Assembly: GCA_035264765.1 (NCBI GenBank)
Contig: DATFPQ010000058.1
Location: 1-51,124, forward strand
Length of the DNA stretch: 51,124 nucleotides
Direction of reading: 5' to 3'
From: DATFPQ01 sp035264765
GTDB lineage: Bacteria; Actinomycetota; Actinomycetes; Actinomycetales; Angustibacteraceae
Shown: in pieces, positions 25,598 through 33,552 of the stretch
Layout of the letters: every line of letters starts with the position of its first letter
Numbering within the stretch: position 1 is the first letter of the stretch
Notes under the pieces: generated by a model
The model's input: the letters and a program-made list of their open reading frames with translations, nothing else
What the model was told of the DNA's origin: nothing
Database searches by the model: none
Program-made: the position numbers and the translations under genes

Positions 25598-26959
25598 TCA
25601 GCCGGCGTGCGGCTCTCCTGGCGGCACCGGCCCGGCCGAGCCGGCGGCGTAGTCCCGCAGCGGGGGTGTCCCCGTCCGCCAGCCCGCCAGCACGGCATCC
25701 ACGACGCGCCAGCACTGTTCCGCCTCGTCGTCGCGGACGGCGAGGGTCGGGTCGCCGCGCAGCAGGTCCTGGAGCAGCCGGGCGGACGGCGGCAGCGACG
25801 GCCGGGGCGGCTGCGTGACCAGCCGGACCGGGGCCAGGTCGCCCAGACCCTGCGGGCCGGACGCCTGGAGGTCCAGGGCCAGCCGGTCGGGGACCATCTC
25901 GATCCGCAGGGCGTCGCCCTCAGCGTCGGGACGCGAGCCCGGCGGAGGGCGGAAGCGGAGCACCACGGACCGGCGGTCCTCGCCGAGCGCCTTGCCCGTG
26001 CGGACCAGGAACGGCACTCCGGCCCACCGGTCCACGTCCACCCACAGCCGCAGCGCCGTGTACGTCTCGGTCGCTCGCTCGGGCACGACGCCCGGCTCGG
26101 CCAGGTACTCCCCGACCGGCCGGCCGCGCACGACTCCGGCAGTGTACCGGCCACGCACGGTCTGCCCGTCGGCGCGGACGGCCCGCAGCGCGGCGACCTT
26201 GGCGTCGCGCAAGCCGCGCTCGTCCAAGGTCTGGGGCAGGTCCATCGCCACGAGGGCGAGCAGCTGGAGCAGGTGGCTCTGGACCATGTCGCGCAGCGCC
26301 CCCGTGCCGTCGTAGAAGGCGCCGCGGCCTGCCGCCGTCCCGGTCTCCTCCCAGGTGATCTCCACCTGCTCCACGTGTTCGCGGCGCCACAGCGGCTCGA
26401 ACAGCCGGTTGGCCAGCCGCAGCGCCAGGACGTTGTGGACGGTCTGGTGATGCAGGAAGTGGTCGATGCGGAAGACGTTGCGCTCCGGGACGGTGCGGTG
26501 GAGGAGCTCGGTGAGCGCGCGAGCGGTCGGGGCGTCCTGGCCGAACGGTTTCTCCACGGCGATGCGGCTGTCGGCGTGGATGCCCGCCTCCTGCAGGGCG
26601 CGAACCGCCGGCGCGTAGACGGCGGGGGGCAGCGCGAGGTAGGCGATCACCGGGCCGGCGCCGACGGCCGCGGCCAGCGAGGGGGACCGCAGCAGGTCGG
26701 CCGGGTGGTACTCGAGCCGGTTCAGCAGGTCCTCCGCCGCCGTAGCCTGGACGTCCGGGTGTCGTTCCAGGGAGCGGGCGACCAGGCCGCGGTACTCCTG
26801 GGTCGTCATCGGCTCCGGCCCCACCGCAGCCACCTTGAGCGCCGAGGGTGCCGCCCCCGCGGCGAGCAGCTGAGCGAGGGCCGGCAGCAGGTGCCGAGTC
26901 GCGAGGTCGCCGGTGCCGCCACACAGCACCAGCCGGGAAAGATCCTGGTTCGCCTGCAC
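25598..26959 (-). CDS. zwf: Glucose-6-phosphate dehydrogenase-like protein (divergent)
   Basis: This 453-residue protein has the overall G6PD pattern: nucleotide-binding GGTGDLATRHLLPAL (14-28), VEKPFG (135-140), RIDHFL (164-169) and MVQSHLLQLL with the catalytic-type His. It would oxidise glucose 6-phosphate with NAD(P)+ in the pentose phosphate pathway. The block after RIDHFL is HHQ (170-172) where typical enzymes have GKE, so the usual Lys of the substrate site is replaced by His at 171. It is shorter than the common 480-510 residues. GTG 26959 has no ribosome site but has CACACT 7 nt upstream, suggesting leaderless translation. A specialised sugar-phosphate dehydrogenase is possible. Confidence 0.82.
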   Translation of the reverse strand: MQANQDLSRLVLCGGTGDLATRHLLPALAQLLAAGAAPSALKVAAVGPEPMTTQEYRGLVARSLERHPDVQATAAEDLLNRLEYHPADLLRSPSLAAAVGAGPVIAYLALPPAVYAPAVRALQEAGIHADSRIAVEKPFGQDAPTARALTELLHRTVPERNVFRIDHFLHHQTVHNVLALRLANRLFEPLWRREHVEQVEITWEETGTAAGRGAFYDGTGALRDMVQSHLLQLLALVAMDLPQTLDERGLRDAKVAALRAVRADGQTVRGRYTAGVVRGRPVGEYLAEPGVVPERATETYTALRLWVDVDRWAGVPFLVRTGKALGEDRRSVVLRFRPPPGSRPDAEGDALRIEMVPDRLALDLQASGPQGLGDLAPVRLVTQPPRPSLPPSARLLQDLLRGDPTLAVRDDEAEQCWRVVDAVLAGWRTGTPPLRDYAAGSAGPVPPGEPHAG

Positions 26960-26966
26960 GGTGCCG

Positions 26967-26983
26967 AGTGTGCATGACAGGAT
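26967..26983. promoter_or_regulatory. Two back-to-back -10 candidates for divergent leaderless genes
   Basis: On the plus strand, CAGGAT (26978-26983) lies 6 nt before the ispD ATG. On the minus strand, CACACT (complement of 26967-26972) lies 7 nt before the zwf GTG. The boxes are 5 bp apart, and the start codons are only 30 bp apart. Any -35 elements must lie inside the opposite coding regions. Confidence 0.4.
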
Positions 26984-26989
26984 GCGCCG

Positions 26990-27754
26990 ATGGTTCCGAT
27001 CCACCAGGCGTCCGGGGGGGACGCCTCCCGATCCGCCGATCCGCCCTTCGCCGACGCCATCGTGCTGGCCGCCGGCACCAGCGAGCGCATGGGGGGCCCG
27101 GACAAGCTGATGCTGGAGGTCGCCGGCCTGCCGTTGCTCGGGTGGACGGTGCGCGCCGCCGCGGCCGCCCGTACGGTGCGCCGCGTCATCGTGGTGGCCC
27201 GGCCGGACCGCGTCGCCACCCTGTCGCGCGCGCCGTACCTGCGTGAGGTCGGCGCCCTGGTGGTGCCCGGAGGTCGTCGCCGCCAGGACTCCGTCGCGGA
27301 GGGCGTCCAGGCCTCGGACGCCGAGGTCGTGCTGATCCACGACGGCGCGCGGCCGCTCGTGACCTCCAACCTGATGGACCTGGTCGCGCACGAGGCGCGC
27401 GAGCACGGCGCGGCGGTTCCCGTGGTGGCCGTGCCCGAGAGCATGCGCCGGTTGGTCGACGGCAGGGTGGTGGGAATCCTGGACCGGCACGGGCTGTTCC
27501 GCTCGCAGACGCCGCACGGTGCCCAGCGTGCCGTCCTGCGCGAGGTGTACTCACGGCTCGACCCCCACGGCAAGGACACTTTCGTCGACGAGACGACGCT
27601 GATGCAGGCGTCTGGTGTCACCGTGCGGACCGTGCCCGGCGAGCCGGCCAACCTCAAGGTCACCCTGCCGGGCGACGAGCAGCTCGCGATCGCGCTCCTG
27701 GAGGCCCGTGCGGCGACCCGGGCGCTGGCGGCCGCCAGCAAGCGGGCCTGCTGA
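26990..27754 (+). CDS. ispD: 2-C-methyl-D-erythritol 4-phosphate cytidylyltransferase (IspD-like)
   Basis: This 254-residue nucleotidyltransferase would transfer CMP to methylerythritol phosphate in non-mevalonate isoprenoid synthesis. The CTP site is present: VLAAGTSERMGGPDKL, with R33 and K39. HDGARPLV, SQTPHGAQ, DETTLM and NLKVTLPGD also match the family, the last with the conserved Lys. A 20-residue leader precedes the first strand. The sequence GGPDKL differs from the common PKQ form. No ispF is adjacent, which is unusual for actinobacteria, so a paralogue with another alcohol-phosphate substrate is possible. ATG 26990 has a -10-like box 6 nt upstream. Confidence 0.8.
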   Translation: MVPIHQASGGDASRSADPPFADAIVLAAGTSERMGGPDKLMLEVAGLPLLGWTVRAAAAARTVRRVIVVARPDRVATLSRAPYLREVGALVVPGGRRRQDSVAEGVQASDAEVVLIHDGARPLVTSNLMDLVAHEAREHGAAVPVVAVPESMRRLVDGRVVGILDRHGLFRSQTPHGAQRAVLREVYSRLDPHGKDTFVDETTLMQASGVTVRTVPGEPANLKVTLPGDEQLAIALLEARAATRALAAASKRAC

Positions 27755-27759
27755 GGCCT

Positions 27760-29358
27760 CTACCGCCAGAGCACCCGCGAGAAGACGTCCAGCGTCTCGT
27801 CGGCCCACCCCAGCAGGTCCAGAGCCGACGTGATGTTCTGCGGTGGACGCCGGGTGAGCAGGTCCCTTCGCACCAGGCGGTCGAAGTCCACGAGCACCGG
27901 GTCCTCCCGCGGCGTGCCGGCGGGAGTCCGGAACTGCACGTCCGCGAGGCGCATGACGTCGACGAGCTCCTGCGCGAGGATGCCGTACGCCACCGTCGTC
28001 GGGTGCACGCCGTCGAGCGAGAACAGCCCGCCGGTGGCACGCCCACCGTCGCCGTCCGCAGTGATGAAAAGGGAGTCCGGGGGCGGGTGCAGCGCCTGCA
28101 ACGCCGGGGGCAGCACGTACGGCGTCCACCAGTCCGGTCGGGCGAGGGGGTCGGCGATGTAGCGACGTGAGGCCAGCCGGTCCAGCACTCCGGCGAGGTC
28201 GAGCAGGTACCAGTCCCGCGGCGCGCCGTCGACTCCCTGCCGTGCGTCGCGGACCACCCGTTCGATCGCGTCGTTGTAGATGTCGATGACCGCGTCGACG
28301 GCGCGCGCCTCGGCAGCGGTGAGGTGCTTGTCGCGGCCTGGGTCGAAGTCGTCGTCCGAGATCCACGGACGCGTGTAGTACGGAAAGTAACGTGACCCGG
28401 GCCGCACCTTCGCGCCGACCCCGCGAGCGATCGGAGCGATGGTGAGGTGGGGGATGGTGCACCAGACGACGTGCCGGGCGCGTACCGCCCGCACGGCGTC
28501 GACCACCTCGGCCAGCTCCGCCGCGAAGTGCTCTGGGCGCCACACCGTGTAGCTCTGCTTGCGGCGGAGGTCCCGGAAGCCCTCGTCGCTCCACACCACG
28601 CTGAGCAGCGTGATGGTCTTCAGCGCGTTGTTCGCGCCGATGCAGACCACCAACGTCTCGATGCCGGAGTCGGTCCTGTCGTCGTGCTCCTCGCCGAGGG
28701 CTCGGGCGGCCTGGAGCAGGGTCATCTCGCGGGTCGCGGGAGTCCAGTGCGGGTAGACGCGCAGGGCAGCCCGCTCGATGTGGTTGCCGACGAGCTGGCG
28801 CACCGCATTGTCGCGATCCGGCCCGAGCCGCGCCTGCAGACCTGCCGCGGTCTGGCTCAGGGCGTCCCGCAGGTCCCAGGAGTACATCGCCAGGGCGTGG
28901 TAGTACGCGGGGACGTCCGGCGCGACGCTGCCCGGCCCCCGCTCCCAGTAGTCCTCGGTCTCGTCCATCAGCCGGCGGGCTCGGAACAGCGCCGAGGGCA
29001 CCTCCCAGGGGCTGAGCTCGGCGCCGTACCGCTCCTCGAGGTCGCGGGCCAGGAGCTCGAGGTTGAACGGCAGGCCGCCCCGGCCGGCGTAGCTGGGGTG
29101 CCGGAACTGGCCGCCCCAGCCCAGCTCCGAGGCCACCACCGCGGCGTACGAGAGGTCGGTCGTGAAGACCGCCCCGCTCTGGAAGCCCTGGCTGAGCGAG
29201 TCGCCGACCGCGACGAGCCGGTGCGGAGGCTCTCCGCGTCGCTCGGGGACGACGTCGATGCCCACGGTGGGGTCGGTGACGGGTGCACGCACCGGCTGGG
29301 CAGCCCGAGCCGCGACCGCGGCCGGGGTGCCCGGAGGGACGAGCTCGTCCGTCGCCAC
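27760..29358 (-). CDS. SGNH/GDSL-family hydrolase
   Basis: This 532-residue protein has the SGNH esterase/lipase blocks: GDSLSQGF (G52-D53-S54, with S54 as nucleophile), a Gly block near GRGGLPFN, CIGANNAL as the Asn block, and LDGVHPTT near residue 475 carrying the Asp-His pair. It is longer than most family members. No signal peptide is visible, so a cytoplasmic location is likely. GTG 29358 has AGGAGG at a good distance upstream. It is convergent with ispD (5-nt gap) and divergent from hsp20, so the CIRCE element could in principle act on it too. The substrate is unknown. Confidence 0.85.
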   Translation of the reverse strand: MATDELVPPGTPAAVAARAAQPVRAPVTDPTVGIDVVPERRGEPPHRLVAVGDSLSQGFQSGAVFTTDLSYAAVVASELGWGGQFRHPSYAGRGGLPFNLELLARDLEERYGAELSPWEVPSALFRARRLMDETEDYWERGPGSVAPDVPAYYHALAMYSWDLRDALSQTAAGLQARLGPDRDNAVRQLVGNHIERAALRVYPHWTPATREMTLLQAARALGEEHDDRTDSGIETLVVCIGANNALKTITLLSVVWSDEGFRDLRRKQSYTVWRPEHFAAELAEVVDAVRAVRARHVVWCTIPHLTIAPIARGVGAKVRPGSRYFPYYTRPWISDDDFDPGRDKHLTAAEARAVDAVIDIYNDAIERVVRDARQGVDGAPRDWYLLDLAGVLDRLASRRYIADPLARPDWWTPYVLPPALQALHPPPDSLFITADGDGGRATGGLFSLDGVHPTTVAYGILAQELVDVMRLADVQFRTPAGTPREDPVLVDFDRLVRRDLLTRRPPQNITSALDLLGWADETLDVFSRVLWR

Positions 29359-29465
29359 CGCGTCCTCCTGACGGTCGAGCCGGCGCCCACCGTCGCGGCT
29401 CGACGCCTTTCTACCGCCCCGAACGGAGGGCGGTGGCGACTTCGCCGACAACGGTCGCAGACCAG

Positions 29466-29495
29466 TTGGCACTCCCGGGGTGAGAGTGCTAAAAC
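29466..29495 (+). promoter_or_regulatory. CIRCE element (HrcA operator) within the hsp20 promoter
   Basis: TTGGCACTC (29466-29474), nine bases, then GAGTGCTAA (29484-29492) matches the CIRCE consensus with a single mismatch. The same DNA reads as a promoter: -35 TTGGCA (29466-29471), 18-bp spacer, -10 TAAAAC (29490-29495). An HrcA dimer bound here would cover both hexamers. The element lies about 105 bp upstream of hsp20. Confidence 0.92.
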
Positions 29496-29598
29496 AGGAT
29501 CGTCGCGCGGGAGGCGTGGCTGTCACCCCTCGCCAACGGCGCGACGGCGCCGGGCCACCCGGTCCGGCCCCTGTCGTTCCTCCGGGAGGTGGTTGGAA

Positions 29599-30120
29599 AT
29601 GGTGACGCGGTACGACCCGTTCCGTGACTTCGACGCCCTCGCCTCGCGGCTGCTGAGCCAGGCGGCGGACATGGGGCAGACGATGCGGGCCATGCCGGTG
29701 GACCTGTTCCGCTCCGGCGACCACTACGTCCTGCTGTGCGACCTGCCTGGCGTGGACCCGGGATCGGTCGACGTCGGCGTCGACGGGCGCGTGCTGACCA
29801 TCCGCGCGCAGCGGTCCGCTCGGGCCGACGACGTGGAGTGGCTGACCCGGGAGCGGCCGACGGGGACGTTCGTCCGCCAGCTCACGCTGGGCCCGGGGCT
29901 CGACCTCGACCGGATCGAGGCCGCCTACAACGACGGCGTCCTGAGCCTGACGTTGCCCGTGGCCGAGCAGGCCAAGCCGCGCCGCATCGAGGTTGCGCAC
30001 GGTGCGGAGCGGGCCGGTGTCGAGCAGGGCGCTGCGGGCCAGCAGACGATCTCCGGCACGGCCACCGAGACAACGGCCGAGTCCACCGAGAACGCGTCCG
30101 CCCAGCGCAGCGAGGGCTGA
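29599..30120 (+). CDS. Hsp20/alpha-crystallin small heat-shock protein
   Basis: This 173-residue ATP-independent chaperone holds unfolding proteins during heat or other stress. The alpha-crystallin core runs from about VDLFRSGDHYVLLCDLPGVD to the closing strand AAYNDGVLSLTLPVAE, with the typical A-x-x-x-G-V-L motif. The start MVTRYDPFRDFDALASRL is the usual N-terminal arm. A Thr/Ser/Glu-rich tail of about 35 residues follows. GGGAGG lies about 10 nt before ATG 29599. Expression should be repressed by HrcA through the CIRCE element upstream, and a 16-bp hairpin terminates the gene. Confidence 0.95.
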   Translation: MVTRYDPFRDFDALASRLLSQAADMGQTMRAMPVDLFRSGDHYVLLCDLPGVDPGSVDVGVDGRVLTIRAQRSARADDVEWLTRERPTGTFVRQLTLGPGLDLDRIEAAYNDGVLSLTLPVAEQAKPRRIEVAHGAERAGVEQGAAGQQTISGTATETTAESTENASAQRSEG

Positions 30121-30132
30121 CCCTCGCGGCGG

Positions 30133-30172
30133 CGCCCGTGGTGGCCCCAGCGACGGGGGGCCACCGCGGGCG
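30133..30172. terminator. Hairpin terminator after hsp20
   Basis: The 16-base arm 30133-30148 pairs with 30157-30172 (15 Watson-Crick pairs and one G-U), with an 8-nt loop. It begins 12 nt after the hsp20 stop and lies between convergent genes, so it can serve both strands. Confidence 0.85.
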
Positions 30173-30213
30173 GGCCGTGTCGGTTCGGCGTACCAGCCGG
30201 TCGGGCCGGGCGC

Positions 30214-30573
30214 TCAGGTGGCGGCGAGGCGCCGACCCTGTCGCCGTTCCGTGCGGAGCACCCGGGCGGGGCCGCAGGCGCGCAGCTGCCAGGAGGTCGT
30301 GCGGCCGTCCGGGGCGGTCAGCCGTCCTTGCGCCAGCGCTTCCTCGACCCGGCGCCGTACCTCCTGCTCGGCCGACGGCTCGACGGCGAACAGCACCCGC
30401 AGCCGGACGCCGGGGCCGTCCCGCACTGCCTCGGTGTGGTGCGGAGCCAGCGGGCACGGCGGCTCGTGGTCCCAGGCGCCGCACAGGGCGACGGTGACCG
30501 CGGCGCCGGGAGCACGGACGTCGTCCTCCGGCGTCATGTCGAGAACCGCCTCGTGGACGTACACCCGGCGCAC
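30214..30573 (-). CDS. Unknown small protein
   Basis: This 119-residue protein is not one I recognise. It begins VRRVYVHEAVLDMTPEDDVRAPGAAVTVALCGAWDH and has a conserved-looking middle (VRLRVLFAVEPSAEQEVRRRVEEALAQGRL) that could form a strand and long helix. There are no membrane segments. GTG 30573 is preceded by CATACT with 6-nt spacing and no ribosome site, which suggests a leaderless transcript. It is convergent with hsp20 and divergent from the next small gene. Confidence 0.6.
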   Translation of the reverse strand: MRRVYVHEAVLDMTPEDDVRAPGAAVTVALCGAWDHEPPCPLAPHHTEAVRDGPGVRLRVLFAVEPSAEQEVRRRVEEALAQGRLTAPDGRTTSWQLRACGPARVLRTERRQGRRLAAT

Positions 30574-30579
30574 CCCGGA

Positions 30580-30585
30580 AGTATG
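30580..30585 (-). promoter_or_regulatory. Candidate -10 box of a leaderless promoter
   Basis: CATACT on the minus strand lies exactly 6 nt before the GTG at 30573. The same geometry recurs at other genes in the window that lack a ribosome site. Confidence 0.35.
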
Positions 30586-30696
30586 GCGCCCGCGGACCCC
30601 GCCGACCGGTGCACTCGGGCAAGCGCCAGGGACTACCCTGGGACAAGTGCCGGGCGGAGCCGGGACCGTCGCGCTCCGGCGGCCAAGGAGGTCACC

Positions 30697-30834
30697 GTGT
30701 CCGACAAGTCGCCGCACAAGACCACGGCGAAGAAACCCGGTAAGACCATCAAGCAGAAGCGCGCGGAGAAGCGGGCCAAGCACTCCGCCGCCGCGGCGGA
30801 CCACGACATCGTCTCGCAGGTCACCCACCGCTAG
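30697..30834 (+). CDS. Small highly basic protein (45 residues)
   Basis: This short gene is supported by a near-perfect AAGGAGGT ribosome site about 5 nt before GTG 30697. The product is Lys/Arg-rich (KTTAKKPGKTIKQKRAEKRA) with a neutral C-terminal end (DHDIVSQVTHR). Such charge would allow nucleic-acid or ribosome binding, but no domain is recognised. Similar short Lys-rich hypothetical proteins are common in actinobacteria. Confidence 0.7.
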   Translation: MSDKSPHKTTAKKPGKTIKQKRAEKRAKHSAAAADHDIVSQVTHR

Positions 30835-30991
30835 CGGAGCGTCCCCGCCGGGACTCTCACGCCGACACCGAGCCGTGTCGACGGTGGGTTCCGTGTGCCG
30901 TCTCCCGAGGACGCCCTCCCGAGCGTGCCGCCACATGCCGTACGGTTCCGCAGAGCGGCACAGAACCCGGCACCAGGAGAGGCGGCGCCCC

Positions 30992-31780
30992 ATGACCACG
31001 GTCGAGGCCGGGGGCGGGACCGATCGGGCTCTCGTCGGGTCGGTGCTTCGGGCGCTGCGCCTGCTGGACTGCTTCGAGCGCGGTCGCCCGCAGATGACGC
31101 TCGCCGAGCTCGTGCGGTGCAGCGGCTACTCCAAGACGACGGCGTACCGCCTGCTGCTCACGCTGGAGGCGGCCGGCTGGCTGGAGCGTCGTCCGGGCGG
31201 TGCCTTCCGGCTGACCATCAAGCCGTTCCAGGTGGGCTCCATCCTGGTCGACAGCCTCGAACTGCGGCAGGAGGCCGCTCCCGTCATGGCGCGGCTGGCG
31301 GTCGAGTCCCACCAGACCGTCTACCTCACGGTGCCTGCGGGCACCCACGCCGTCTGCCTGGAGCGGATCGACAGTGACCAGGGACTGCGCGTTGCCGACC
31401 TGTACGTCGGCGGGTCACAGCCGCTGCACCTCGGCGCGGGCCCCCGAGCCCTCCTGGCGTACCTCGAGGACGAGCTGCTGCCCGCCGTCCTCGCCGCCGG
31501 CCTGGTGCGTCGTACCGACCGCACCATTGCCGACCCGGAAGCCCTGCGGGCCGACCTCGCCGCGACCCGCGAGCGCGGCTACAGCGTCTCCGACGAGGAC
31601 GCGACCCGTGGGGTCGCGGCGATCGGCGCGCCGGTCCGGGACGCGAGCGGACGGTGCGTTGCCGCGCTGAGCATCGGGGGCCTGGCGGACCGGATTCTTC
31701 CGGTGGACCCCCGACAGGTGAGCTGCCTGCTGCAGGCCTGCGACGAGGTCTCGGCCCGGCTCGGATATCGCCGCCCGTAG
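30992..31780 (+). CDS. IclR family transcriptional regulator
   Basis: This 262-residue protein has an N-terminal winged helix-turn-helix (VGSVLRALRLLDCFERG, then TLAELVRCSGYSKTTAYRLLLTLEAAGWLER) and a C-terminal effector-binding IclR domain (residues about 90-260, ending GGLADRILP). IclR proteins sense small organic acids or sugars and control adjacent catabolic genes. ATG 30992 has AGGAGAGG upstream. It is followed at 229 bp by a sugar transporter gene with a tandem operator candidate in between, and by the NCS1-hydrolase-FAH genes on the same strand. These are the likely targets. Confidence 0.92.
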   Translation: MTTVEAGGGTDRALVGSVLRALRLLDCFERGRPQMTLAELVRCSGYSKTTAYRLLLTLEAAGWLERRPGGAFRLTIKPFQVGSILVDSLELRQEAAPVMARLAVESHQTVYLTVPAGTHAVCLERIDSDQGLRVADLYVGGSQPLHLGAGPRALLAYLEDELLPAVLAAGLVRRTDRTIADPEALRADLAATRERGYSVSDEDATRGVAAIGAPVRDASGRCVAALSIGGLADRILPVDPRQVSCLLQACDEVSARLGYRRP

Positions 31781-31875
31781 CGCTCCATGGGTCGGCGCGC
31801 TGCGACCTATCGCGCGCCCACGGTCACGGACTACCGCGGTTTCTCCCGCTCGGCGTCGATTTTGCCCGGCGCCCA

Positions 31876-31904
31876 TTGACGCACCGCCTGCGCACCCCTA
31901 CCGT
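31876..31904 (+). promoter_or_regulatory. Sigma-70-type promoter of the sugar transporter
   Basis: TTGACG (31876-31881), a 17-bp spacer and TACCGT (31899-31904) form a good vegetative promoter. The -10 box overlaps the first of two operator-like repeats, so repressor binding there would block initiation. Confidence 0.65.
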
Positions 31905-31940
31905 CCCGCATAGAGGAACGTCGTACCGCATAGCAGAACG
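31903..31940. promoter_or_regulatory. Tandem operator-like repeats, probably for the IclR regulator
   Basis: Two 18-bp copies of GTnCCGCATAGnnGAACG lie at 31903-31920 and 31923-31940, 20 bp apart (two helical turns). Each copy is an imperfect palindrome (5 of 7 arm positions around a central ATA), close to the ideal GTTCCGC-ATA-GCGGAAC. They start at the -10 box and cover the expected transcription start, between the IclR gene and the transporter. Confidence 0.6.
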
Positions 31941-32009
31941 CGGGTCGGCGTCCTGAACGGTAGGCAGCGCAGCCCACCGCGGGCGCGCGGGACGCCAGAG
32001 GAGAGCTCC

Positions 32010-33473
32010 ATGGACCCCAGCACCACCGCCGCCCGCCCGGGCACCCGAGGCACCCGCCGCTCAGCGGCGCACAGTCGCTTCCTCACCAAGCTCACGGTCG
32101 TGTCGACCCTCGGCGGACTGCTCTTCGGCTACGACACCGGGGTGATTTCCGGTGCGCTGCTGTACATGAAGGACGACCTTCAGCTCACGTCCCTCACCGA
32201 GGCCACGGTCGTCAGCGTCCTGCTCTTCCCCGGTGCCGCGCTCGGCGCGCTGTTAGGCGGCCGGCTTGCAGACTGGCTCGGCCGCAAGGGCAGCCTGCTC
32301 GTCTGCGCGGGCCTGTTCCTCGTCGGCGCGCTCGCATGCGCCATGGCGCCCAACGTCGAGGTAATGATTGCCGCGCGGATAGTCCTGGGGCTGGGGGTCG
32401 GCGCCGCGGCGACGACCTGCCCGCTGTACCTGGCCGAGATGGCCCCGACAGACCGGCGGGGTCGCATGGTCACGATCAACGAGCTGATGATCGTGACCGG
32501 GCAGATGCTGGCCTTCATCATGAACGCCGTGCTGGACAGCCTGATCAAGGACCCGCACGTCTGGCGCTGGATGCTGGCCGTGGCCGCGGTGCCGGCCGTG
32601 CTCCTGTTCGCCGGCATGTTCTTCCTGCCCGACTCGCCGCGCTGGTACGCCGTGAAGGGACGCCTCGCCGACACCCGTCGCGTGCTCGAGCTCAGCCGGG
32701 AGCCGGCCGAGGCGTCCGAGGAGTACAACGTCATCGCCACGCACGCGCAGCGGGACCTGGCGGAGGACAAGGGTGCGGCGCTGCGAGACCTGCGCAGCTA
32801 CCCGTGGATGCGCCGCATCCTGTGGATCGGTTGCGGCCTGGCGATCGTCCAGCAGGCGACGGGGATCAACACGGTCAACTACTACGCGCCCACGATCCTG
32901 GAGCAGAGCGGCCTCGGGGCCAGCGCCTCGCTCATCGCCACGATCGCGGTCGGCGTCACCTCGGTGACCATGACGATCCTGGGCATCTGGCTGCTCGGCT
33001 TCGTCAACCGGCGGCGCATGCTGCTGATCGGGTTCAGCGGGGTTGCGGCGTCCCAGGCCGCTCTCGCGCTGGTGTTCCTGCTGCCGGAGTCGACCGCGCG
33101 CAGCTACATCATCCTGGCCGCGATGGTGACCTTCGTGGCCTTCGTCCAGTGCTTCATCGGAACCTGCGTGTGGCTGCTGCTGTCCGAGATCTTCCCGATG
33201 ACGATCCGCGGGTTCGCCATGGGGATCGCGGTCTTCGTGCTGTGGACCACCAACGCGGCGATCTCGTTCCTGTTCCCGCTCGTCAACGGGGCGCTCGGCT
33301 CGACCGGCACCTTCGGCATCTTCGTCCTGGTCAACGTGATCTCCATCGCCTTCGTCGCCAAGTTCGTGCCCGAGACCCGTGGGCGGACCCTGGAAGAGCT
33401 CGAGGACGACTTCCGCGAGCACGACCCGGCGCACTACGTCCACACGGCGCCCGTCGCCGTCCACGGGTCCTGA
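32010..33473 (+). CDS. MFS sugar:proton symporter
   Basis: This 487-residue protein is a 12-segment member of the sugar porter family. Family motifs include LFGYDTGVISGALLYMKDDL in segment 1, GGRLADWLGRKG between segments 2 and 3, PDSPRWYAVKGR after segment 6, QQATGINTVNYYAPTI in segment 7, and PETRGRTLEELEDDF at the end. Substrates of close relatives include myo-inositol, xylose, arabinose and galactose, and I cannot choose between them. ATG 32010 follows GAGGAGAG by about 5 nt. A perfect hairpin lies after the stop, and the IclR gene upstream probably controls it. Confidence 0.93.
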   Translation: MDPSTTAARPGTRGTRRSAAHSRFLTKLTVVSTLGGLLFGYDTGVISGALLYMKDDLQLTSLTEATVVSVLLFPGAALGALLGGRLADWLGRKGSLLVCAGLFLVGALACAMAPNVEVMIAARIVLGLGVGAAATTCPLYLAEMAPTDRRGRMVTINELMIVTGQMLAFIMNAVLDSLIKDPHVWRWMLAVAAVPAVLLFAGMFFLPDSPRWYAVKGRLADTRRVLELSREPAEASEEYNVIATHAQRDLAEDKGAALRDLRSYPWMRRILWIGCGLAIVQQATGINTVNYYAPTILEQSGLGASASLIATIAVGVTSVTMTILGIWLLGFVNRRRMLLIGFSGVAASQAALALVFLLPESTARSYIILAAMVTFVAFVQCFIGTCVWLLLSEIFPMTIRGFAMGIAVFVLWTTNAAISFLFPLVNGALGSTGTFGIFVLVNVISIAFVAKFVPETRGRTLEELEDDFREHDPAHYVHTAPVAVHGS

Positions 33474-33498
33474 CCCTGTCCGTGCTCACGGTTCTCCC

Positions 33499-33529
33499 GG
33501 TGCACCGCCCGGCCATCGGGCGGTGCACC
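33499..33529 (+). terminator. Hairpin terminator after the sugar symporter
   Basis: The arms 33499-33511 and 33517-33529 are perfectly complementary over 13 bp with a 5-nt loop. It begins 25 nt after the symporter stop codon. Confidence 0.87.
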
Positions 33530-33552
33530 CGCCGTGGTGGTGGAGTTGTCCC

